The notes below the pieces were generated by a model, which was given only the letters and a program-made list of their open reading frames with translations, was not told the origin of the DNA and did no database searches. From Kondoa malvinella (taxonomy: Eukaryota > Basidiomycota > Agaricostilbomycetes > Agaricostilbales > Kondoaceae), in the NCBI GenBank assembly GCA_039545315.1, contig BCIM01000009.1:434001-498000 (forward strand): 64,000 nt of DNA, read 5' to 3'. Shown here piece by piece: positions 55,469 through 64,000 of this stretch (positions within the stretch are counted from its first letter, which is position 1; every line of letters begins with the position of its first letter). Position numbers and translations under genes: made by a program.

Positions 55469-56337
55469 CTTTTGCTTATGCTGCAGGGTACTTGTAGGAA
55501 TTGAACAGTATAAGACAAAAAGCGAGCTCCAAGAGAAGGTTGGCTTGGCTGAGAAGTAAGAAAGAAGGTTACTTCGCCCGTGTCAGCCGAAATGACGATG
55601 ATCGATTTGTCAAAGTTAAGTCGGAAAAGTGGAATAGCCGTTCAACAATGCGGTCTGAATTAATGCTATTTCACGAATGTCTGCTGGCTTATGGCTACCA
55701 AAGCCGGGCGAAACTCGAATATCTGCATTCCTGCATCAGATGAACATGAACATATGCATTTAGCCGGCATACACTCAATCGTCAGATGTCGAGACAGAGA
55801 CCCTGCCCTACGCAGGTACAACACCGCACCCCATTCTGCATTAGTATGACAAGATTCGTTCGAAACAGCGAGGAGAGGCCGCTCTGCTCGACGTGACAGC
55901 GCTCTAAGGCGCGCGAAAAGATGGCTATAGGGTAGCGAGACCAGACCACATGTACAGGGAGCAGGCAGGAATGAGAACAGAGCCTCTCGCAGACCAGAGG
56001 AGCGGAACGACAAGATAGACTGCAAGAACGAACGAAACAGATGGGCCGCTGCTGCAGTCCATCGAGTAGATAGAAGAGCTCTTTGCTGGATATAGGTTGG
56101 GAGTGAATCCAAGGAGGACAACAAGCTGCAGACGTTGCTCCAGGCTACATGAGCTGTCTAAGGTTTGAATTCGCAGGCGACCACAAGCAGGCGGCATGAA
56201 CAGATTGATGTGCAGGCGCACGAGATATCGCAAGAGTTGAGACCAGACATCCGAAAAGTATATAGCGAGGATGCAAGCCGATCCGTGATGCAAAGTGACC
56301 AGTCCCAAACAAATGCCAGAAAGTCGGACGAATACAT
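55469..56337. other. Intergenic region CRAL-TRIO / RPL34
   Basis: These 869 bases form the longest gap in the window. They hold the promoter of the CRAL-TRIO gene and the 3' UTR of RPL34. Overlapping minus-strand ORFs of 152 and 127 codons (55666-56124 and 55925-56308) have Ser/Leu/Arg composition typical of chance ORFs. I found no tRNA B-box, and no snoRNA that I could support. Confidence 0.5.
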
Positions 56338-56860
56338 CTACTTCTTGGCCTTGGTAGCTGCCTCCTTCTGCGACTTCATGACCTTCTTGACAATCTTGGC
56401 CTCTTCGACAAGGAAAGCACGGACGATCCTGCAGACAATACTCTCAGCTTGACCCTCTACACCTTGATCAATGTCTATTCACCTGTCCCGGACACAGCTG
56501 GAGCATCTCGATCCACCGTACGCCCGCTCAACGGTCTTTTGCCTCTTGGAGATGGTAGCATACTGTTTTGGTCGTAGGGCTGGGATCTATGGGCAGGCAA
56601 GCTTTAGCCAAAGCATGGGTCATGGATCTGCTTGAACATACGCCTGGGAGAGCGATACCGCAGTCACCGCATTTGGGTGAAGATGCTGGCTTCTTTACTC
56701 TGAGGTAGACGAGCTTGCCGCCTGTACGTCCCAAGTCTCAGCCTTCTGCCTCTCTAGGGTATATCGTTCAAAGTGCCGAACCAGGAGTTTTGACAATCTT
56801 TCGTCTGTTTGACGCAGTGTTGTACGATTTCCTCGTCCTTAGTTGAAGCCTCTGCACCAT
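56338..56860 (-). CDS. RPL34: 60S ribosomal protein eL34
   Basis: Exons 56782-56860, 56642-56721, 56483-56586 and 56338-56428 give 117 residues, the usual length. Family blocks are MVQRLQLRTRKSYNTASNR, KTPGGKLVYLRVKK, PKCGDCGIALPGIPALRP (zinc Cys pair), QYATISKRQKTVERAYGGSRC, CVRDRIVRAFLVEEAKIVKKV and the Lys/Ala-rich end. It is a structural protein of the large ribosomal subunit. Introns are 60, 55 and 54 bases. The first has an atypical GTTCGG donor. The initiator is fixed by MVQRL, shared with other eL34 proteins. Ribosomal protein genes in this genome may be highly expressed from the 494-base upstream region. Confidence 0.95.
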
Positions 56861-57354
56861 CTTGCTGTTCTTGAGAGTCTTGAGCCGGTTTGCGTGAGGG
56901 GAGAAGCTGGTCTACTCTCGGAGCGGGCGAAAAAATTTCGACTTGCGGTCAGAACAAATTTTGGTTACGCTGTTGACGACTCAAGCTCGCCAGTGTCCCC
57001 ATTGTTCAAGGCGATCCTGTATGCAGCTAATATGATACTCTATCGCGTCCCATAGCATTGCTCAAGATCGACGAATAATTTTCTCCGACTTAAGTTCTTC
57101 GCTGAGCCCTGGGACTTTCTTTCTTCCTTATTTCTCTGTATCGCGAGACTTGCCTGCGCAAATTCGAGCACAACGTCAGCCTTGGGACCGCTCGAAATCT
57201 CTTCGTCCATCTTTGACATGACATTAAATCTGTGCAAGTAGACATATGCTTGGGCTCAGACTCATGAGGCAACAAGTCCGTTACCCTCCCTCTTGTCCAT
57301 CTCTTGCCTCTCATATTGACTGACAGCAGTCGACCAGCCGGAACTTTGATGCGA
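56861..57354. other. Upstream region of RPL34
   Basis: These 494 bases lie between the RPL34 start and the stop of a minus-strand membrane protein gene. Short ORFs exist but look non-coding. I see no TATA box close to the RPL34 start. Confidence 0.5.
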
Positions 57355-58398
57355 TCAGAACATCTGCCTGTAAATCTCGCCGTCAGTCATGTTCCTAGGC
57401 GAAAGCTTTCTTCTTTACCCTCCCATACCTCCTCCTGGAGGCATACCTCCCATATCCATACCGCTAAAATATGAGACTTAGCTGGAATCGAGTGAGACAA
57501 TGCTCAAAACTTGCCCTCCCATTCCTCCGCCCATCATGTCCATTCCGCCCCCGCCCATCATTCCACCACCCATCTGGCCTTGACCTCCAGAAGGCGCACT
57601 CATCAAAGCAAACGCTTCTGTACAAAGAGTCAGAGCTGCTCGACCAGCACTTTCTATAACACACCGATCAGTACACCAAGAATGATTAGGATGAAGCTAC
57701 CGAGGACAAGACTCTTCGTCATCATTGTCCAGCTGCCGAATGACCCCAAAATGAACAGGTTGAGGCCGGCCAGCCCTGTTACTATGATCGCAGAGAGGAT
57801 GAACGGGATCATCGCAATGCCTCCTCCTTGGCCTGGCATCTGCATCCCTCCACTACTACATATTGCTGACAATGCATGTCGTCTTTCCCAAAAAGCGAAA
57901 AACAGAGCCACTACCCTATAAACAGAATGAGCCAAAATGACTGAGACAAATGTAGTATGCTCTACTTACGTGACCAGACAAGCTATTCCGTACATGACAA
58001 ACCACCACTCTGGTTCATCCCAATCGCCTAGGATATCCCAGACTGCGAGAATCCGGCTTCTGAACATTGTTCGTATCGAGCTTGGGTAAACTTACATGGT
58101 TGCGGCCTGTACAGAAGAGCTGATGAGCAACTCTTTTTACAATTACCGAAGTCAGACTGACTCAATGGTCGCATTAGGACCCGTAAATGTACTGTTGTAA
58201 CCTTTGACATTGCGTTCAACCTAGACTGGAGAATGGCTTACAAATAAGTGCCAGCTGCGAGTACGCAAGCACCGGAGGCAAATAGGATCTATGTCAGGTC
58301 TGAGATGGACAGTAGAGCGATCAGATAACGAGACTAACGCAGGAAGTTGCGTGCCAGCCTGCGCCCTTGAGAGGTGGTTGTTTCATTCCCATAGCCAT
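57355..58398 (-). CDS. Uncharacterised multi-pass membrane protein with Gly/Met-rich tail
   Basis: Reconstructed from ATG 58398 to TGA 57355; confident exons are 57665-57915, 57515-57617, 57419-57463 and 57355-57367, with upstream exons near 58350-58398, 58240-58290, 58180-58210 and 57970-58060. About four hydrophobic segments are visible: ILFASGACVLAAGTY, WWFVMYGIACLVTVVALFF, IPFILSAIIVTGLAGLNLFIL and LVLGSFILIILGVLI. A GPNAT sequon lies in the first loop. The tail is a Gly/Met repeat (GGGMMGGGGMDMMGGG). I recognise no family. One intron (57464-57514) uses a GC donor with the GCAAGT consensus. The intron before SRILAVWDILGD would be ~106 bases, long for this genome, so a hidden small exon is possible. 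Confidence 0.6.
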
Positions 58399-59059
58399 CT
58401 TGATTGGTTATTGCTGATTGGAAGAGCAGAAGAGAAAATCGTAGAGGCCACGAGTTGGTTACAAGACAAGACTTGAACGCATGAGAGCCGGTCGGAAGAA
58501 CATTGCCTCGCGCCTTCTGATGAGAGATAAGCAAAGCATGTTGCTCAACAACAGGTCCTACTGACTTGGCATCCTAGACCCGTATTTCTGGATCACAGCT
58601 GAGATATCTTAGAGCCCTCCACAGGCAGAAGAAAGGGACGGCTTTCTGTGATGAGAAGCAGAAGCAGAGGTAAAATGAACGCGAGATGCACTGGATAGGA
58701 CAGATAACAGAAAGGCCATCGAAACGCAGGGGTGCAACAGTCTCGCGCGCAGAACCGAGCGGAAGAGCGTCTCGAATCGTTGGAAGATCCAGAGTTGGAA
58801 AGATCACATCACAGCCGCGATAGCAGAGCAGTCTAAGCAATATCAAGACTGCTGTCCGAGGCATGTCAAGACTTGCATGAAATTTCGGCATGGCTTCCTC
58901 TCTTGCCACCACTCGCCCTTGTGCGACTCCATATATCCCCTGTTCTGCTTGCGTGACTGCGTATCACAGCGGGCTGCCCATATACCATTAACAAGCTCAA
59001 GGATTGGTGAACTTTGCGTGTTTTCGCTCGCATAACCTGGTCTTCTCGCCTCTCCCATC
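58399..59059. other. Divergent intergenic region (membrane protein / BRR2)
   Basis: These 661 bases separate the start codons of two divergent genes and probably hold their promoters. Minus-strand ORFs at 58574-58912 and 58843-59061 look like chance frames. No RNA gene is recognised. Confidence 0.5.
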
Positions 59060-62000
59060 ATGGCTTCTTTAGAAGAGAGGAAGCGAAATGCCGAAAAGGG
59101 CTACCAATATGGGCAAGTCTCTGTATTCCTCACGAGGAAATTGGGGCTTACACTGCTGAGTACAGGGCCATGTCCTCGCTGGTCACTACAGCTGATCGAT
59201 CCGCTATTCCAAGGAGGACAGACGAAGCTGGAGGTGAACTCGAATCACTTGTAGGCAAGATCGACCCCAAAGACATGGGTTCTCGAGTCGCGCGCGCTGC
59301 ACCTACAAAGAAAGCAGAATCGAAAATGACTGCTGCCGAAAGGGAGGAACAGAAAGCTACAGCTTCTGCCAGTCGTTCTACCCGCCAGTCTCACAAAGAT
59401 GTCATTGCCGCAACAGATGAGCTTGAAGGTCTTCGGTATCGACCGCGAACAAACGAAAACCGTCAAGTATTCGAACTTATGCTGGCCCTCATCCACACTA
59501 CCCTTGGTGACCAGCCACAAGACGTCATTCGCTCTGCCACGGATATCGTTCTCGAATTCTTGAAAGACGAGGAAGAACTGAAAAAGGACCTCGACAAGAA
59601 AAGAGAGATTGAAGGTGTCCTCGGCGCGACGCTGGACGCTCAAACTTTTACTGAACTCATCAGTCTCGGCAAGAAAATCACGGACTATGCCGATGAAGAG
59701 CAAAATGAAGGCCGCAATCCAGACGAAGAAAAGGCTGAAGGCGAAATTGATGATGATGTCGGTGTCGCTGTGGTCTTTGAGGATGACGAAGAAGAAGACG
59801 GACAAGGTGGAGAGGAAGATGAGGATGCTGTCGGCGGTTTCGAAATTCGAGGAGAATCAGACGATGAGGAAGATGCACCTGAAGATGCACCAGAAGTCAA
59901 GGACGACAACGTGGACGAAAGCGTCATGATCGGTGGAGCTTCGAACAAGAAGCAGTCTTCCCAGCTCACCGCAAGAGACATTGACGGTTTCTGGCTTCAA
60001 CGTCTCATCGCTTCTGTCTACTCTGATCCGCATGAAGCGACAACCAAGACTTCAGACGCTCTGGCTCTCCTCAGCTCTGAAAGCAACGCTCGTGATCTTG
60101 AGAATTCCCTCATGGATCTCTTCGACTACAATCATTTCGAAATTACCAAACAGCTCGTCTCGAATCGGGAGCGAATAGTATGGTGCACTCGTCTCGCAAG
60201 AGCGAACGAGACAGAGCGAATGGACGTTGAGGTCGCGATGCGTGAGAAGGGAGTTGGATACATCCTCAAGGAGCTATCCAGCACATCATCAGTTTCAAAG
60301 GGCGCATCTGGCATGGACCTGGACGAAGTCGATGCACCAAAGAAAGCCAACATTGCTCCCGGCTCTCTTGTCCAGCCGAGAAACACCGTCGACCTCGAAA
60401 GCATGATCTTCACCGCCGGCGCTCGTCTCATGTCCAACAAGAAGTGCAAGCTTCCGGAAGGCTCATTCAAGCGCACAAAGAAGTCGTACGAGGAGATTCA
60501 TGTTCCCACCCCACCCAAGCCAGCAGTCATGGACAAACGAGTGCCTATTACCAATCTGCCCGAATGGTCCAGAGTCGCTTTCCAAGGCCAGACCAGCTTG
60601 AACCCGGTCCAAAGTCGTCTTTACCCTGTTGCTTTCCATCATCAAGATCCAGATACCACAGACGAACCGCTTTTGCTTTGTGCTCCTACTGGTGCAGGAA
60701 AGGTAAGCGAGATGCTCGCTTGATTGATGGTCACTGACCTTCTTTTCTTCAGACCAATGTTGCTATGTTGTGTATCCTCAACGAAATCGGCAAACACCGC
60801 GACCCGAATACTGGAGCCATCGATCTGGATAGCTTCAAGATTGTCTATGTGGCGCCAATGAAGGCTCTTGTCGCTGAAATGGTTGGATCTTTTGGAAAGC
60901 GGCTCGAAGCTCTGGGCATCACTGTCTCTGAACTCACTGGTGATCGACAATTGACCAAAGACCAGATCGCCTCGACGCAAATCATTGTCACTACGCCAGA
61001 GAAGTGGGACGTCATCACTCGCAAAGCAACGGACACCAGCTACACCAATCTCGTCCGTCTGATCATCATTGACGAGATCCATCTTCTGCATGACGACCGT
61101 GGTCCAGTGCTTGAATCGCTAGTGGCCAGAACCATCCGCAGAATGGAGCAAACCCAAGATTACGTTCGTCTCGTCGGTCTTTCTGCCACTTTACCCAACT
61201 ATGCAGATGTCGCTCGTTTCCTTCGTGTCGACCCTAAGAAAGGTCTCTTCCACTTCGATGCTACTTTCCGTCCGTGTCCACTCAAGCAGCAATTCGTTGG
61301 TGTAACCGAAAAGCGCGCCATCATGCGGTATCAAGTCATGAACGAGGTCTGTTACGAGAAGGTGTTGGAGCAAGCCTCGAACCAGAATCAGTGTCTTGTC
61401 TTTGTGCACTCGCGTAAAGAAACTGCTAAGACTGGCCAATTCCTTCGCGACAAAGCCCTCGAGCTCGAGACCATCACCAGCTTCATCCGACCTGATTCGG
61501 CCAGCCGAATGATTTTGCAAGATGAAGCAAACCAGTGCAAGGATGCTGCTCTCAAGGACATGCTTCCTTTCGGTTTCGCTATACATCACGCTGGTATGAC
61601 CCGTGAAGATCGTACAACAGTCGAGGACCTTTTTGCCGATGGTCATATCCAAGTCCTTGTCTCGACAGCAACTCTAGCCTGGGGTGTCAATCTGCCAGCT
61701 CACGCCGTCATCATCAAGGGCACGCAGATCTACAATCCTGAGAAAGGCCGTTGGGTTGAGCTCAGCCCACAAGATGTTCTGCAAATGATTGGTCGTGCTG
61801 GTCGACCCCAGTACGACACCTTTGGCGAAAGTGTCATCATCACCAACCACTCAGAACTTCAATACTTCTTGTCTATGCTGAATCAGCAACTACCGATCGA
61901 GTCACAGTTGGTCAAGAAGCTGCCCGACAACATGAATGCCGAAATTGTTTTGGGTAACATCAGAAACAGGGACGAAGCTGGTCCGTGGACGTCTGATGAT

Positions 62001-64000
62001 CCATTGCTTGAGCTGATGTATTCTGATTAGCTGCTTGGCTCGGATACTCCTACTGGTTCCAGCGTGCTCTCAATTCGCCTGTCTTATACGGTATCTCGTC
62101 GGATTACAAAGACGATGATGCTTCCCTTCTGCAGAAGCGCGCGGACATCGCACATACCGCCGCTGTCGTCCTTGAAAAATCAGGTCTCGTCAAGTATGAT
62201 CGCAAGACCGGCGTTCTGCAAAGCACTGAACTTGGTCGCATCGCGTCGTACTACTTCATCACCTACCAATCGATGCAAGAGTACAACAAGCACTTGCGTC
62301 CGTCTATTGGCATGATTGAACTTTTCCGGATCTTCAGCTTGTCCGAAGAGTTCAAGTTTGTGCCCGTTAGACAAGAAGAGAAGCAGGAATTGGCGAAATT
62401 GCTAGGTAAGCTAGTCAGACAACTGCTGATCATGGAACTAAGTCTTGCAATGGACCGAGTTCCAATACCGGTGAAGGAGAACATTGACGACCCTTCAGCC
62501 AAGATCAATGTCCTTCTACAGTCATACATTTCTCAGCTGAAGCTCGACGGCTTCGCTCTGGTCGCAGACATGGTCTATGTGACTCAAAGTGCTGGTCGTA
62601 TTTTGCGAGCCATCTTCGAAATTTGCCTGAAGCGTGGATGGGCCGCCTTGACGCAGAAAGCGCTCGATCTGTGCAAGATGGTCGACAAGCGCATGTGGTC
62701 GACCATGTCACCTCTGCGCCAATTCAAGGGCATTCCAGTCGACATCGTCCGCCGAGCAGAACGGAAGGAATACCCTTGGTACAGATACTTCTACCTTGAG
62801 CCGCCAGAACTTGGAGAACTCCTTGGTCTACCCAAGGCAGGCAAGCTGACCCACAAGCTTGTCCATCAATTCCCTCTGCTACTTCTCTCAGCACATGTCC
62901 AGCCTATCACCAGATCGATGCTGAAGATAGAGCTCACCATCACCCCAGACTTTGAGTGGGACGAGAAAGTACATGGCTCGACAGAGTCGTTCTGGATTAT
63001 GGTCGAAGATGTCGATGGCGAGCTTGTGCTGTTCCACGAGCAATTCATGCTCCGTCAACGCTTCGCTACCGAAGACCACTACGTCACCTTCACTGTACCC
63101 ATTCTTGAGCCCACCCCACCTAACTACTTCATCACTGTAGTCTCGGATCGCTGGCTACATTCGATTACCAGACTTCCTGTCTCTTTCAAGAACCTCATTC
63201 TCCCTGCCAAATTCCCTGCGCCTACCAACCTCCTTGATCTACAGCCTCTACCAGTTTCAGCACTACACAACCGTCCTTACGAGCAAATCTATGCCGACTC
63301 TGTTAGCTCCTTCAACAAGATTCAGACGCAAGTTTTCCAAGCCTTGTATACAACCAACGACAATGTCCTGCTTTGCGCTCCAACCGGATCGGGCAAGACG
63401 ATCGCAGCAGAATTTGCACTTCTTCGACTCTGGGCCAACAACGGAGGCCGATGTGTCTGCATCGAACCTTACCAGGACGTCGTCGACTTCAGAGTTGCTG
63501 AGTGGTCCCAGAAATTCAGCTCTTTGCAAGGCGGCAAGTCCATTGTCGCTTTGACTGGCGAGAGCACGACCGATCTTCGCCTTCTGAACAAGAGCGATGT
63601 CATTGTTTGCACGCCAACCCAATGGGACCTCATCTCTCGTCGCTGGAAGCAGCGAAAAGCAGTACAAGAGCTTGGACTCGTCATTGCGGACGAAATTCAC
63701 CTGGTTGGCAGCGGCATCGGTCCGACTTATGAGGTAGTCATGTCGAGAGCAAGATTCGTTGCCGCTCAAACCGACAATCCGACCAGAATTGTCGCCTTTG
63801 GTGCTTCTTTGGCCAATGCGAAAGATCTCGGCGAATGGCTCGGCGTCTCTGCTCAGAATACCTTCAACTTTTCTCCTGGAGCCCGTCCACTACCAATGGA
63901 AGTGCACATCCAAAGCTTCAACGTTCCTCATTTCCCCTCCTTGATGATTCAAATGGCTAAACCAGCTTACCTCGCCATGACTGAATGGGCTGAAGATCGT
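59060..64000 (+). CDS. BRR2: Spliceosomal RNA helicase Brr2 (partial at 3' end)
   Basis: Exons 59060-59112, 59166-60702, 60753-61980 and 62031-64000 (continuing past the window). Brr2 unwinds U4/U6 in the tri-snRNP. The N-terminal part shows [41 protein letters not shown], an acidic loop and [13 protein letters not shown]. Helicase cassette 1 has [11 protein letters not shown] (Walker A split by intron 60703-60752), [60 protein letters not shown] and [12 protein letters not shown]. Winged helix, ratchet and Sec63 parts follow ([21 protein letters not shown]). Cassette 2 begins with [19 protein letters not shown] and ADEIHLVGS. Intron 59113-59165 is GC-AG. A possible 54-base intron or insertion lies at 62406-62459. 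The gene breaks off at the right edge. Confidence 0.95.

Noticed and set aside
55666..56308. Overlapping minus-strand ORFs in the 869-base gap
   Set aside because: Composition is random-like, there is no conserved motif, and the two frames overlap each other.
1..64000. tRNA, rRNA, transposon or retroelement remnants
   Set aside because: I found no B-box-like GGTTCGANTCC outside coding exons, no terminal repeats, and no transposase or reverse transcriptase motif.

Overview
The window is nuclear DNA of an intron-rich fungus, most likely a basidiomycete. I infer this from fungal hallmark genes (an eisosome Pil1-like protein, a PacC/Rim101 zinc-finger factor, a Hal4/Sat4-type kinase, Ted1) and from dense, very short introns. 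Nearly all introns are 40-61 bases, with GTRNGT-like donors, CTGAY/CTRAY branch sites and CAG/TAG (sometimes AAG) acceptors. I cannot name the species. Exon joins were read by eye from frame, splice signals and family conservation, so they are predictions. Most introns change the frame, which makes the joins that restore a conserved protein convincing.

Layout. 1-12 kb: C-terminal end of an Ipi1/Tex10-like protein (+), Hal4/Sat4-like kinase (-), pantothenate kinase (+) convergent with Elongator subunit Elp4 (-) only 6 bases away, an uncharacterised membrane/coiled-coil protein (-), an F-box-like protein with an in-frame stop (-), and Rrs1 (+). 12-24 kb: Ted1-type metallophosphoesterase (+), a PPR-like mitochondrial protein (-), lipoyl synthase (-), a GT8 glycosyltransferase (+), a STEEP1-like zinc protein (+) and a mitochondrial protein of unknown function (-). 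24-40 kb: Gfd2/YDR514C-like nuclease (+), an RNF216-like RBR E3 ligase with 17 exons (+), NipSnap (-), GH47 mannosidase (-), Pil1-like protein (+), Imp4 (-) and a citrate-lyase-beta-like enzyme (+). 40-64 kb: Rim101/PacC (-), two tandem secreted CAP/PR-1 proteins (-), ketopantoate reductase (+), Smc6 (-), a Sec14-like CRAL-TRIO protein (-), ribosomal protein L34 (-), a small multi-TM protein (-) and the first 4.9 kb of Brr2 (+).

These are mostly core housekeeping genes on both strands, with no operon logic, no mobile element and no secondary-metabolite cluster. Shared themes are ribosome biogenesis (Rrs1, Imp4, RPL34, Ipi1-like), splicing (Brr2, STEEP1-like), CoA supply (pantothenate kinase and ketopantoate reductase) and mitochondrial functions (lipoyl synthase, NipSnap, PPR-like, CLYBL-like).

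The most striking signal is gene architecture. There are microexons of 3, 4, 7, 8, 9, 10, 13 and 15 bases that encode key residues such as zinc-finger helices, metal ligands and a start codon. There are also GC-AG introns, stop-free 48-base introns that look like coding sequence, and repeated use of AAG 3' splice sites. I saw no tRNA, rRNA, CRISPR array or transposon.
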